From Lentisphaeria bacterium (GTDB lineage: Bacteria; Verrucomicrobiota; Lentisphaeria; Victivallales; Victivallaceae): a stretch of DNA of 60,982 nt. A program made the position numbers and the translations under genes. Of this stretch, positions 33,704 through 42,757 are shown one piece after another. The notes beneath the pieces are model-generated. The model was not told the origin of the DNA. It ran no database searches and saw nothing but the letters and a program-made list of their open reading frames with translations. Positions within the stretch are counted from its first letter, which is position 1; each line of letters starts with the position of its first letter. The stretch covers positions 1 through 60,982 of the forward strand of contig JAFWBQ010000097.1 in the NCBI GenBank assembly GCA_017507125.1, written 5' to 3'.

Positions 33704-35775
33704 TCAAACCCGCAGGAACCCCTTTTGACGACTCACCGGAAGAGATACAGGATTTTTCTCTGGAAGAGTTTGAAACCGACTATGAAGTCACGCCTGATGA
33801 GGAACTTTGTGATGAATTTCTCGGTGAGTGTGACTCCTTTTTCGCCCCCGGAGGACTTCTTGAAACAAGAGCCTTCAGTGAAAATCTGAAATGTGAGCTC
33901 CGCCCTCAACAACGCACCATGGCCAACGCCATAGCCGAATCCCTCTTTCGCGGCGAACACCTCTGCGTCGAAGCTCCCACCGGCGTGGGGAAAAGTTTTG
34001 CCTATCTGATCCCTCTGATCTATCGCGCCCAAAGACATTGCCGTCCGGCAGTCATCAGTACAGAGACCATCAATCTGCAGGAACAGCTTATCAATAAAGA
34101 TATTCCCTTTCTCAGCCGCATCATGGGCTTTGAGATCAAAGCCTCACTTGCGAAAGGACGGCGCAACTATCTCTGCCGCCGCCGTTTTGCAATGCTTTCC
34201 GGGGAGCAGAAAGACATGCTTCTGCCCAACCCCTCCCTGGCTCTGGATATTGAAAGAGTGACCAATGCTCTTGAAAGAGGCTCAGAAGGTTCAAGAGATG
34301 ATTTTTCATTCCGTGTCGACAAAGAGGTCTGGAACCTGATCTGCTGCGAAAGCGGTAACTGTATGAAAGCCCAATGCCCCTATTTCCGGAGCTGCTGCTA
34401 CTTCAAGGCGCGGCGGCAATGGGAACAGTCTGACATCATCGTCGCCAATCATGCACTCTTTTTTACGGATCTTGCCATGCGCTGTATGGAAGGCGCCGCA
34501 GGAGCACTGCTGCCCAATTACGGAGCTGTCCTTTTTGATGAGGCCCACTCCCTTGAGGAGTCCGCTTCAAGTCATCTGGGCATACGTCTTTCCCGTCCTC
34601 TTGTGGTAAGCATGCTCAACCGTATTTACAATCCTGATAACGCCAAAGGTCTGCTCATGCGCCAGAACGGTATCTCGCCGGAACTCCGGGGAAGAGTTGC
34701 TGAAGCCAGAGATGAAAGCTACGGTTTCTTCGCCGCTTTTGAGGAGCTGCTCAGAAAACAAAATGAAACAGCTCTTGAGATCGTTCATCCGGAACATTTC
34801 ATTGACAATCTGACTCCGAAACTGATGCGCCTTGCTTCAGGCCTGCAAGATCTTGCAGACGATGAAAAGGAGGAAGATTCTTCGTTCAAAACCGAAATCG
34901 ATGCCATGATCTCCCGCTGCCGGGAAACTGTGGATGGTCTTGATGCCTTTATGCACAGGACGCTCCCTGAGGCGGTTTACTACGCTGAAGAGGAACAGGG
35001 GGGGGCAGCCCTCAACGCCACTCCCTTGAATATTGCAGAGATCCTTTCGGATATTCTCTTCAATCAGGACTTCACTGTCATATTGTGCAGTGCAACATTG
35101 ACTGTCCGCAACCGTTTTGATTACTTTATCAGCCGCAGCGGATTTTCCGGAAAAACCTTGCAGCTGGACTCCCCTTTTTCCCCCTCTCAGGCAAAAATCC
35201 GGGTCATCCGCACTCTGCCCGATCCCAAATCAAGAGAGTACCGGGAGGCGCTGGCGGATGAAATATTTTCTGCGGTGGAACTGACTGACGGCAAAGCCTT
35301 TGTCCTTTTCACCAGCTACGAAACACTGCGCTACTGTCAGGAAAATTTGCGGAACGATTTTATGGATCACCGCTGGCAGCTTCTGGTCCAGGGAAACGGC
35401 AGCAGCCGTTCACAGCTGTTGAAGGAATTCAGAGAGGATGTGGATTCGGTTCTTTTCGGGACAGACAGTTTCTGGACCGGCGTGGACGTTCCCGGAGAAG
35501 CATTGAGCCATGTGATCATCACCAAACTCCCTTTCGCGGTCCCCTCTCATCCCCTCATTGCGGCCCGGATGCGGAAAATTGAACGGGAAGGCGGCAACTC
35601 TTTTTCGGGCTACTCTCTTCCTGAAGCCGTTTTGAAATTCCGTCAGGGGGCAGGCAGATTGATCCGCAACAAAAGTGACAAAGGTTTCATAACTGTCCTG
35701 GACCCGCGTATGATCACCCGCAGTTACGGAAGGATGTTCCTTGAGTCCCTGCCCTACCCCTCTGAGATTATTTGA
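33700..35775 (+). CDS. DinG-family ATP-dependent DNA helicase
   Basis: 691-residue superfamily-2 helicase of the XPD/DinG type. N-terminal about 55 residues are acidic and variable. Walker A EAPTGVGKSFAYLIP near residue 90, an iron-sulfur cysteine set CCESGNCMKAQCPYFRSCC-like near 214-236, DEAH near 280, and helicase motifs VILCSATLT, GTDSFWTGVDVPG and FRQGAGRLIR in the C-terminal domain. It unwinds damaged or structured DNA. Translation-coupled to the AlbA_2 gene, so it may form a specialised pair rather than general DinG. Confidence 0.9.
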   Translation: MIKPAGTPFDDSPEEIQDFSLEEFETDYEVTPDEELCDEFLGECDSFFAPGGLLETRAFSENLKCELRPQQRTMANAIAESLFRGEHLCVEAPTGVGKSFAYLIPLIYRAQRHCRPAVISTETINLQEQLINKDIPFLSRIMGFEIKASLAKGRRNYLCRRRFAMLSGEQKDMLLPNPSLALDIERVTNALERGSEGSRDDFSFRVDKEVWNLICCESGNCMKAQCPYFRSCCYFKARRQWEQSDIIVANHALFFTDLAMRCMEGAAGALLPNYGAVLFDEAHSLEESASSHLGIRLSRPLVVSMLNRIYNPDNAKGLLMRQNGISPELRGRVAEARDESYGFFAAFEELLRKQNETALEIVHPEHFIDNLTPKLMRLASGLQDLADDEKEEDSSFKTEIDAMISRCRETVDGLDAFMHRTLPEAVYYAEEEQGGAALNATPLNIAEILSDILFNQDFTVILCSATLTVRNRFDYFISRSGFSGKTLQLDSPFSPSQAKIRVIRTLPDPKSREYREALADEIFSAVELTDGKAFVLFTSYETLRYCQENLRNDFMDHRWQLLVQGNGSSRSQLLKEFREDVDSVLFGTDSFWTGVDVPGEALSHVIITKLPFAVPSHPLIAARMRKIEREGGNSFSGYSLPEAVLKFRQGAGRLIRNKSDKGFITVLDPRMITRSYGRMFLESLPYPSEII

Positions 35776-35776
35776 T

Positions 35777-35805
35777 TTGAAAAATCACCCTTTTGAGGCT
35801 ATATT
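35777..35805 (+). promoter_or_regulatory. Promoter of the lemA-htpX-DUF4838 unit
   Basis: TTGAAA (35777-35782), 17-bp spacer, TATATT (35800-35805), starting one base after the dinG stop codon; 67 bases before lemA. Confidence 0.7.
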
Positions 35806-35872
35806 TTAAAAGGTGCAATCCAATTATTTTACATATTCTCAACACTCAAATTGAATCATAAGGAGAAAAAAA

Positions 35873-36427
35873 ATGACTACATGGATCATCGTCGGTATTA
35901 TTGCAGTTCTTCTCATCGCTGCAATTGCGATTTACAACAATCTTGTCCGCTGCCGCAAAGAGGTGGACAATGGTTGGGCTCAAATCGATGTGCAGCTGAA
36001 AAGACGCTGCGATTTGATTCCCAATCTGGTGGAAACTGTCAAAGGATACGCAGCTCATGAATCCGGAGTCCTTGAAAAGGTCACTCAGGCACGGAGCGCC
36101 GCCATGTCCCCCAATCTCAACACCGAAAACCGCATTGCTGCCGAGACCAATCTCACAGGTGCCCTCAAAGGACTCATGGTCCAGGTCGAGGCCTACCCTG
36201 ATCTCAAAGCCAACCAGAACTTTCTTGCATTGCAGGAAGAGTTGACTGCCACAGAAAACCGTATCTCTTTTGCCCGTCAGCACTACAACGACACCGCCAC
36301 CAACTACAACACTGCCATTGCGCTCTTCCCTGCCTGTATTTTCGCCTCTATCTTCAACTTCAAAGATGCGGCACTGTGGCAGATCACCGAAGCCGCTGAC
36401 CGCGAAGTTCCCAAAGTCAAGTTCTGA
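35873..36427 (+). CDS. LemA family protein
   Basis: 184 residues. One N-terminal membrane helix (WIIVGIIAVLLIAAIAIYNN) then a cytoplasmic or periplasmic helical domain. Family blocks are RCRKEVDNGWAQIDVQLKRR, DLIPNLVETVKGYAAHE, the ATENRISFARQHYNDTATNYN segment and FPACIFASIFNF. LemA proteins are usually encoded next to an HtpX-type protease, as here, 18 bases apart. AGGAGAAAAA precedes the ATG. Confidence 0.94.
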   Translation: MTTWIIVGIIAVLLIAAIAIYNNLVRCRKEVDNGWAQIDVQLKRRCDLIPNLVETVKGYAAHESGVLEKVTQARSAAMSPNLNTENRIAAETNLTGALKGLMVQVEAYPDLKANQNFLALQEELTATENRISFARQHYNDTATNYNTAIALFPACIFASIFNFKDAALWQITEAADREVPKVKF

Positions 36428-36445
36428 TAAGAGGATCCGGAATTT

Positions 36446-37357
36446 ATGGCACAGAAAGAAACATTCCGTACCCTGATTGCCGCCAACCGTCGCAACAGTG
36501 TCATTCTCATGCTGGTGATGCTGGTGCTTTTCGCCGGTGCCGGAGCAATTTTCGGTCAAGCTCTTGTGGCTGATTTCAGAGTGGGACTCATTGCAGGTGT
36601 CATCATCGTCGGCATCATGCTGCTCTTTGCGTGGCTCGGCGGAGAATCTGCCATTATGGCACTCAATGGAGCTGAAGAGATTACTAAAAAGGATTGTCCA
36701 CCCCTTTTCAACGTGGTGGAAGAAATGTCCCTGGCGGCAGGGGTCCCCATGCCCCGGGTCTACATCATCCCCACAGATTGCCCCAATGCCTTCGCAACAG
36801 GTCCGGATCCGGCAAATGCGGCAGTTGCCATTACTACGGGACTTTATGAAAAACTCACCCGTGATGAGCTTCAAGGCGTCATTGCCCATGAAATGGCACA
36901 TATCCGCAATTATGATATACGCTACTCCATGTTTATGGCAGTTCTTGCGGGCGGCATCGTCATGATGAGTGAAATCTTTCTGCGGGGAAGTTTTTTTGCA
37001 ACTTCCCGCCGCAGAGATGACCGGGACAATAATCTGCAACTGCTCTTTCTGGTCATCGGCATTGTTTTCGCCATTCTTTCCCCCATCATAACGGCACTGA
37101 TCCAGATGGCAATGAGCCGTCAGCGGGAGTATCTGGCTGATGCCTCTGCTGTAGAGTTCACCCGGAACCCTGACGGCCTTGCCAATGCCCTTGGCAAACT
37201 TGCCGCCGACACGGAGCCCATGGAGTACAGCAAAACATCTGAGTCCATGTATATCGTCAGTCCCGCACTCAATTTGAGAGGGGGCATGGACAGCTGGTTC
37301 AGTACCCATCCTCCCATTTCAGAACGGATCAAACGCCTCCGCGAACTCCGCGGTTGA
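36446..37357 (+). CDS. htpX: HtpX-like M48 membrane zinc metalloprotease
   Basis: 303 residues. Several membrane helices (residues about 15-65 and 170-205). The zinc motif HEMAHIRNYD is near residue 148; the third ligand Glu is in SRQREYLADASAVEFTRNPDGL near 225. FATGPDPANAAVAITTGLYEKL precedes the site. It degrades misfolded membrane proteins. Follows lemA and precedes a secreted DUF4838 gene by 15 bases, an unusual downstream neighbour. Confidence 0.93.
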   Translation: MAQKETFRTLIAANRRNSVILMLVMLVLFAGAGAIFGQALVADFRVGLIAGVIIVGIMLLFAWLGGESAIMALNGAEEITKKDCPPLFNVVEEMSLAAGVPMPRVYIIPTDCPNAFATGPDPANAAVAITTGLYEKLTRDELQGVIAHEMAHIRNYDIRYSMFMAVLAGGIVMMSEIFLRGSFFATSRRRDDRDNNLQLLFLVIGIVFAILSPIITALIQMAMSRQREYLADASAVEFTRNPDGLANALGKLAADTEPMEYSKTSESMYIVSPALNLRGGMDSWFSTHPPISERIKRLRELRG

Positions 37358-37372
37358 AGAAAAGGATAAAAA

Positions 37373-39886
37373 ATGAAAAAATTTTTTCTCTTCCCGGCAC
37401 TCCTCTCTCTGGTCATGGTTCAGGGAGCTGATCTTGAAATCTTCGCCAACGGCAAAACGGACTACGCCATCGTTTATGCCGATAACTCCGATGTACCTGG
37501 AATAGCGGTTTACAATTCCATCGCGGCAGATACATTGCAGCGGCTTTTCCGCAAAAAAGGGGGTGTCACCCTTCCTGTTTACAAGGAAAGCACTTTCAAA
37601 AACAACCGTAAAGCCATTTTCATCGGCAATACCGGAGCTGCCCGCAAAGCAGGACTCACTCCGGAAAAATGGGGGATCTGGGAACACAGGATCGATGTCA
37701 AAGGAGGCAATATCTATCTCCACGGCATGGATTACCGCAACACGGTCTCTCCCAGCAGCCGCTTCAGAACTTATTTTATTCTGGGCAGCTACAAAGCGCT
37801 CATGACCTTTCTTGAAAAGTTTGCAGGAGCAGTCTTTGCCGGAACACCCGATGCCGCAGATGCCCTGCCCCATTTGAAGAAAGTCACCATTCCTGCTGAT
37901 TACAAGTTCCGTCATGTTCCGAAAATCCAGTACACCACGACCGGAGCCGGCAGAAGATCTCTTGAATACGATGTTGCCAACAACGCCTTTTTCAGCCCCC
38001 ATTACGGCAGCTACGGCGGACACAATCATCCGGTTGCCGTCCCCATGGGCAAATATTTCAAGAGCAATCCTGAATTCTTTGCACTCCGCAACAACAAGCG
38101 TACACCGGGCAAACAAAACCAGCTCTGTCTTTCCAATAAAAAAGTTCAGGAGCTGATCTATCAGGAGATCCTGTCAAACCTTGATAAGGGATATGAAATG
38201 GCTCAGCTGGCACAGAGTGACGGCTATGTGCCTTGCGAATGTCAGCCCTGCCGGGAGCTTTTCGGCGTGAAAGTCACAGCCTCCCCAAAAAATTTTCCGG
38301 CTTTCCGCACAGATCCCGCATGGGGAGAAAAACTGTGGATCCTCCACAGGGGGTTTGCTGAAAGGCTGATGAAAGACCGTCCCGGGAAGCGGGTGTGCAT
38401 CATCGCCTATGGGCCCACCAGAACTCCGCCCAAAAGTTTCAAAAAGTTCCCTTCCAACGTCACCATTGAACTGGCTCCTTTTTCTGAAGAGGTCGTCCAA
38501 TCCTGGAAAGGATACCATGTTCCCGGCGGCTTCACAGTCTACCTTTACAACTGGGGATTGTATAAACCTGAGGGCTTCATGCCCAAGCAGAGCTGGGATT
38601 TCTGCAAACAGCAGGTCAAACTTTTTCATGACAGCAATGTCAAAGGCATCTACTGCTGCGGCTTCGGCGAACTCCACGGTCTTGAGGGTCCCACCTACTA
38701 CATCTGGCTGAAACTGCTTCAGGATCCTGAGCAGGATGTCAAAGAGCTGCTGAAACGTTTCTGCAAACAGACCTTCGGAGCTGCGGCTTCTGACATGGAA
38801 AATTTCTATACGCTCATGGACAGCAGATTGCAGCTGAAATACAGTAAAAAAGAGATCGACTGGAACGATCCTGCGCTCTTAAACGGCAATGTGCCTGTTT
38901 CGCGCGTCAACATCGGCATCATCAATCTGCGCTGGCCCAATGAGATCATTGACCGCCTTGAAACGATTCTCGCCGGGGCGGAAAAAAAGGCAGCCGGGAA
39001 CTGGCAGCTGAAACTTGTCAGACTTGAGTTTGACTTTATGAAGTATACTGCCAAAGCAGTCAATCATTTTTCCAGATTCCGCAGAACTCTTGCACTTGCA
39101 GACTACAAAGCCTTTGAAAAAATGATAACCAAACGTCAGGAAACCATTGACAAATTCCCTATGGATAAAAAGAACCCCTATGTCTCCCTTGACGGACAGG
39201 CTCTTTTTTCCTATGTCTACAAAAATATGATCTTTGACGGCGGCAGATTGTCAGCGCCTCTTAATGCGCCTTTCAACTGGGATATCAAGTGGCTGAAAGA
39301 AAAAAAGATCATTCCTGCGGGCAGAACCATCAAACCCGACGGCAAAGTACAATATTTTGTGCCGCTGCATTTCCACACGCCTGTAAGTGCCCCCTACAAA
39401 GATCACGCTGCCAGAATTTTCTGCAAAAGCGATGACAAGGCTCTTCATGTTTACTTCATCATCGCCAACGGGGATTATCAGAAAATGCGTAATACAAGTA
39501 TTTCCGTCTTTCTCGGACCCGACCGGAAAAATCTGAAACGCTTTGCAGGCAGATTCCGCAACGGTCACACAGCGGAGTATTTTCTTGAAAAAGATAATCC
39601 TGCCAACAAGGGACAGGGTATCGTCTTCAAGATCAAGGCAGCAGCCGGAAAGATCACGGTTCCCGCTCCCGGTGTTACCCTTGCCAAAGGTGAGATCGCC
39701 GCTCTTGTCACAATTCCCTGGAGCAGGTTCAGCAAAAAGCCCTCCCCCGGCGAAAAGTGGCTCTTCAACGCCCTGAGCGACTACACCGATCCGAAGCTCG
39801 GCAGGATCATTTCCATCTGGGAACACAACTTTGATCAGGTCACCTGGCGCAACACCTTAGACCGTCAGGGAACAATCCAGTTCTGA
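37373..39886 (+). CDS. Secreted DUF4838-family protein, copy 2
   Basis: 837 residues. Signal peptide about 1-19 (MKKFFLFPALLSLVMVQGA). It is aligned throughout with the copy at 10826-13333: AIVYADNSD, TLQRLFRKKGG, YGGHNHPVAVP near 213, SDGYVPCECQPC near 285, YGPTRTPP, ELAPFSEE, CCGFGELHGLEGPTYY near 425, WNDPALLNGN and the C-terminal QVTWRNTLDRQGTIQF. Domain order is GH67N-like, DUF4838 core, CBM9-like sandwich. A glycan-active exported enzyme is likely but unproven. AAGGATAAAAA precedes the ATG; cotranscribed with lemA-htpX by spacing. A terminator follows. Confidence 0.8.
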   Translation: MKKFFLFPALLSLVMVQGADLEIFANGKTDYAIVYADNSDVPGIAVYNSIAADTLQRLFRKKGGVTLPVYKESTFKNNRKAIFIGNTGAARKAGLTPEKWGIWEHRIDVKGGNIYLHGMDYRNTVSPSSRFRTYFILGSYKALMTFLEKFAGAVFAGTPDAADALPHLKKVTIPADYKFRHVPKIQYTTTGAGRRSLEYDVANNAFFSPHYGSYGGHNHPVAVPMGKYFKSNPEFFALRNNKRTPGKQNQLCLSNKKVQELIYQEILSNLDKGYEMAQLAQSDGYVPCECQPCRELFGVKVTASPKNFPAFRTDPAWGEKLWILHRGFAERLMKDRPGKRVCIIAYGPTRTPPKSFKKFPSNVTIELAPFSEEVVQSWKGYHVPGGFTVYLYNWGLYKPEGFMPKQSWDFCKQQVKLFHDSNVKGIYCCGFGELHGLEGPTYYIWLKLLQDPEQDVKELLKRFCKQTFGAAASDMENFYTLMDSRLQLKYSKKEIDWNDPALLNGNVPVSRVNIGIINLRWPNEIIDRLETILAGAEKKAAGNWQLKLVRLEFDFMKYTAKAVNHFSRFRRTLALADYKAFEKMITKRQETIDKFPMDKKNPYVSLDGQALFSYVYKNMIFDGGRLSAPLNAPFNWDIKWLKEKKIIPAGRTIKPDGKVQYFVPLHFHTPVSAPYKDHAARIFCKSDDKALHVYFIIANGDYQKMRNTSISVFLGPDRKNLKRFAGRFRNGHTAEYFLEKDNPANKGQGIVFKIKAAAGKITVPAPGVTLAKGEIAALVTIPWSRFSKKPSPGEKWLFNALSDYTDPKLGRIISIWEHNFDQVTWRNTLDRQGTIQF

Positions 39887-39903
39887 TCAAAAATTTTTCC
39901 ATC

Positions 39904-39940
39904 AAAAAAGGAGACGCATCAAAAGCGCCTCCTTTTTTTT
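39904..39940 (+). terminator. Terminator between the DUF4838 gene and purQ (both strands)
   Basis: AAGGAG-CGC (from 39908) pairs with GCG-CTCCTT around ATCAAAA, one internal mismatch. Eight T follow on plus (39933-39940) and six A lie upstream for the minus strand, so it can end both convergent units. Confidence 0.85.
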
Positions 39941-39953
39941 ACAGCTTCTGTTA

Positions 39954-40760
39954 TCAGAAATTTTCAGCGATGTAATCTGCCGCGTTGCGGAAGATCATCA
40001 CGCCGTCGCCTTCTTCGGCAATTTTTCCGTTGGCACGGTCGCGGGTCCAGTCAGGACTGTTGAAGGGGGAAAGGAAGGCTTCAGGATGGGGCATCAAACC
40101 GAAGATACGTCCGGTCTTGTCACAGATACCTGCGATGGCGTTGGTGGAACCATTGGGGTTGGCAGGGAACTCTGTGGCAATGGAGCCGTCGGCATTGCAG
40201 TAACGCAAAGCCACCTGATTGTTGGCCTCGATCTCAGCCATCACTTCGGGAGTCGCAACGAACTTGCCTTCACCATGACGCAGGGGGAGCTTGAACTGCT
40301 CCATGTTGCGGGTGAAAACACAGGGAGATGCCTTTTCAGCTTTCAGATAGCACCAATCATCGCGGAAAACACCGCAATCGTTGTGTGCAAGAGCAGCCTC
40401 CTGAGTGAAGTAATCACCGTGGAGCGCAGGAACCATTCCCAGACGGGTGAGAGTCTGGAATCCGTTGCAGATGCCGATGACCAGTTTGCCGTCATCAACA
40501 AACTTCTGCAGCTGATCCTGAAGCTGGAATTTCACGCGGTTGGCGAAAACGGTTCCGGAACCCAGATGGTCGCCGAAAGAAAATCCGCCGATAAAGCAGA
40601 GGAAATGGAACTCCTCAAGAGATCTTTTGCCGGCAATAAGGTCGTTGAGATGAATCTTTTCAGGAGTCATCCCCACCAGTTTGCAGGCAGCGGCAGTTTC
40701 AGTTTCACAGTTGAGTCCGAATCCGGTAATGACCAGAGCCTTGATTTGTTTTTTGTCCAT
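39954..40760 (-). CDS. purQ: Phosphoribosylformylglycinamidine synthase, glutaminase subunit (PurQ)
   Basis: Supplies ammonia from glutamine for FGAM formation in purine synthesis. 268 residues, class I amidotransferase: nucleophile Cys in GICNGFQTL near residue 97, His and Glu in PHPEAFLSP near 237, GGFSFGDHLGSG near 60. It is longer than the about 227-residue B. subtilis PurQ and resembles the C-terminal domain of large PurL. GAGGAACAACC precedes the ATG. Last in queF-argJ-purQ, nine bases after argJ. Confidence 0.93.
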   Translation of the reverse strand: MDKKQIKALVITGFGLNCETETAAACKLVGMTPEKIHLNDLIAGKRSLEEFHFLCFIGGFSFGDHLGSGTVFANRVKFQLQDQLQKFVDDGKLVIGICNGFQTLTRLGMVPALHGDYFTQEAALAHNDCGVFRDDWCYLKAEKASPCVFTRNMEQFKLPLRHGEGKFVATPEVMAEIEANNQVALRYCNADGSIATEFPANPNGSTNAIAGICDKTGRIFGLMPHPEAFLSPFNSPDWTRDRANGKIAEEGDGVMIFRNAADYIAENF

Positions 40761-40769
40761 GGTTGTTCC

Positions 40770-41996
40770 TCAGGTATGATAATCTGCGTTGATTGTGACA
40801 TATTCATGGGAAAGATCACTTGACCAGACCCAGTATTCACCCTGCCCTTCACCGAAGTCGCAGGTAATGGCAAACTCACGTTTTTTCACCACATCCAGCA
40901 GATCGCTTTCGGGAGTCCCGGCATCACCGCCGTTCCGGACAACAGGCGTTTCATCGTAATAAATATTGCACTTACCGGGATCAAACTCCGCACCGGAGTA
41001 TCCCAGAGCCGCCACCACACGTCCCCAGTTGGGATCATTGCCGAACCAGGCGGTCTTGCACAACACAGAGTTGGCAACAGCTTCGGCGGCAAGTCTGGCA
41101 TCGGCATCACTGCGGGCATTGACCACTTTGACAGTCACAAATTTGGTGGCGCCTTCGCCGTCCATGACCATTTCGCGGGCAAGTTTCTGCATGACGCTCA
41201 AGAGCGCCTGACGGAGTGTTTCATATTCGCAACTTCCGGGGATGACCTTGACACCGGATTTTCCGTTTGCCATGAGGATCACAGTATCATTGGTACTCAT
41301 GTCCCCGTCAACAGTGATACGGTTGAAAGAATCCTGCGCGCAGGGGAGCAGCATGGAAGCAAGAGTTCCGTTGTCGGCGCAGGCATCTGTGGCGATACAG
41401 CAGAGCATGGTGGCATGGGGAGCGATCAGTTTTGGATCGATCATTCCGGCGCCTTTGGTCATGGCTCCGACAGTCACGTCAACGCCGTTGATCTTCACTT
41501 TGACTGCCACAGCTTTGGGAACTGTATCAGTGGTCATGATGGCGCGGGCAGCATCATTGCCCCCCTGAGCGGAAAGAGCGGGCACTGCCAGTTCAAAGCC
41601 TTTTTCAATAAGGCTCATATCCATCTGGACACCGATCCTGCCTGTGGAAGCAACCACCACATCAGAAGCAGGGATCCCCAGCTTCTCAGCGGCGATCTCA
41701 CAACTTTTCCGGGCATTCTCAAGCCCCTGAGCGCCGGTACAGGCGTTGGCGTTGCCGCTGTTGATGGCAAAAGCGCGCAAAGTACCGCCTTTAAGGACCT
41801 TTTCCCTGCCCAGCAGAACCGGAGCGGCGGCAAAGGTGCAGCTTGTGAAGACACCGGCAAAACTTGCAGGGAGTTCGGAGAAAACGAGGGCAAAGTCAGG
41901 GGCGCCTGACTTCTTGAATCCGGCTGTGACTCCGGCTGCCTGGAACCCCGGCACAGATGTCACAGAACCATTTTCAATAAATTCCATATCGATCAT
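40770..41996 (-). CDS. argJ: Bifunctional glutamate N-acetyltransferase/amino-acid acetyltransferase ArgJ
   Basis: Recycles acetyl from acetylornithine to glutamate in arginine synthesis. 408 residues. KGAGMIDPKLIAPHATMLCC near residue 195 contains the nucleophile Thr; self-cleavage between Ala/His and Thr yields the two chains. RAFAINSGNANACTG and VTVKVVNARSDADARLAAEAVANSVL-type segments are standard. AAGGA lies ten bases before the ATG. Middle of queF-argJ-purQ, separated by 8 and 9 bases. Confidence 0.95.
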   Translation of the reverse strand: MIDMEFIENGSVTSVPGFQAAGVTAGFKKSGAPDFALVFSELPASFAGVFTSCTFAAAPVLLGREKVLKGGTLRAFAINSGNANACTGAQGLENARKSCEIAAEKLGIPASDVVVASTGRIGVQMDMSLIEKGFELAVPALSAQGGNDAARAIMTTDTVPKAVAVKVKINGVDVTVGAMTKGAGMIDPKLIAPHATMLCCIATDACADNGTLASMLLPCAQDSFNRITVDGDMSTNDTVILMANGKSGVKVIPGSCEYETLRQALLSVMQKLAREMVMDGEGATKFVTVKVVNARSDADARLAAEAVANSVLCKTAWFGNDPNWGRVVAALGYSGAEFDPGKCNIYYDETPVVRNGGDAGTPESDLLDVVKKREFAITCDFGEGQGEYWVWSSDLSHEYVTINADYHT

Positions 41997-42004
41997 TTAC
42001 AAAG

Positions 42005-42430
42005 TCATCCTTCTTTGTCGTAAGAAGCCTTGACATTAATGGCAATACCGCCCCGGGGTCTGAAATGTCCTTCAACCACAGCGTGCCGGGGGGAACATGC
42101 CTCAACCACAGCATCAAGGATCCGGTTCACGGCCTCTTCGTGGAACGTATTGTCATTGCGGAACGAAAAGAGAAAAAGTTTCAAAGACTTGCTCTCAATA
42201 CACAGCTTATCCGGAATATAACGCAACACGATGTGTCCGAAATCCGGCTGATTGGTCACAGGACACAGAGAGGTAAATTCAGGACAGTCAAATTCTATTT
42301 CATAATCCCGGTTGGCGTAAACATTGTCAAATACCTCAAGATGCGCCTCATCAGGGGACTTGGGGTAGCGGCGTTCCGAAGCCGACAACAAAGTCAGCTT
42401 GTCAAAACGGGCTGCACTGTTTTTTTCCAT
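42005..42430 (-). CDS. queF: 7-cyano-7-deazaguanine reductase
   Basis: NADPH-dependent nitrile reductase making preQ1 for queuosine. 141 residues, the short unimodular type. The Cys nucleophile is in FTSLCPVTNQPDFGHI near residue 55, and the QueF motif ESKSLKLFLFSFRNDNTFHEE follows. ATG at 42430 is chosen over GTG at 42439, because AGGAG lies at a normal distance. First gene of queF-argJ-purQ behind a strong promoter. The QueG-like gene at 16843 is unlinked. Confidence 0.95.
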   Translation of the reverse strand: MEKNSAARFDKLTLLSASERRYPKSPDEAHLEVFDNVYANRDYEIEFDCPEFTSLCPVTNQPDFGHIVLRYIPDKLCIESKSLKLFLFSFRNDNTFHEEAVNRILDAVVEACSPRHAVVEGHFRPRGGIAINVKASYDKEG

Positions 42431-42465
42431 AACGAACACTCCTGCAGTTTCATAACTTTTCTAAT

Positions 42466-42494
42466 AATATAGCACGCTTTTCTGATTTTTTCAA
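42466..42494 (-). promoter_or_regulatory. Promoter of queF-argJ-purQ
   Basis: Minus strand TTGAAA (42494-42489), 17-bp spacer, TATATT (42471-42466), 36 bases before queF. Confidence 0.75.
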
Positions 42495-42604
42495 TGGTAA
42501 AAAGGTTTACAGGAAGTACAATTGTGATTTTATATATACAAAGTATGGTCCCCGTTTTACCTGTTCCGGTAACAACTGCAGCAACGATGAGTGGAGTCTG
42601 AAAT

Positions 42605-42660
42605 AAAAAAAGGTCTTTCTGCAGGCCTTCAATCGTGAAGCGCACACACTCAGAAAGAGA
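42605..42660 (-). ncRNA. Candidate small RNA with terminator hairpin
   Basis: Transcribed from the promoter at 42694-42666, the RNA would begin near 42659. TCTTTCTG (42614-42621 as plus) pairs with CAGAAAGA (42651-42658), enclosing an inner 5-bp hairpin (42627-42631 with 42636-42640). The stem is followed on the minus strand by two C and seven T (42611-42605). The whole transcript would be about 55 bases of one branched hairpin. No ORF with a ribosome site is present. Confidence 0.5.
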
Positions 42661-42665
42661 ATCTT

Positions 42666-42694
42666 GATATACCACCACTTTTTTGAAAAGTCAA
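42666..42694 (-). promoter_or_regulatory. Promoter of the candidate small RNA
   Basis: Minus strand TTGACT (42694-42689), 17-bp spacer, TATATC (42671-42666). It lies between the BPL_N operon end and queF, with no coding gene immediately downstream. Confidence 0.6.
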
Positions 42695-42702
42695 GCGTTT
42701 TA

Positions 42703-42744
42703 TCTGATGCCGTCAGCCCCTCAAAACGGCACAACGGCATCAGA
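42703..42744 (-). terminator. Hairpin ending the tandem BPL_N operon
   Basis: TCTGATGCCGT (42703-42713) pairs perfectly with ACGGCATCAGA (42734-42744), 11 bp, with an inner GCC/GGC. Located 14 bases after the stop codon; the following TAAAACGC has few T. Confidence 0.65.
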
Positions 42745-42757
42745 AAACAGTGAAGCA

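Noticed and set aside
35846..37309. A 487-residue open frame on the minus strand opposite lemA-htpX
   Set aside because: Covers two well-supported genes on the other strand and shows no known motif.
42394..42678. Small minus-strand open frame (94 residues) over the candidate small RNA
   Set aside because: No ribosome-binding site, runs across the T-tailed hairpin and the queF promoter, and has no recognisable product.
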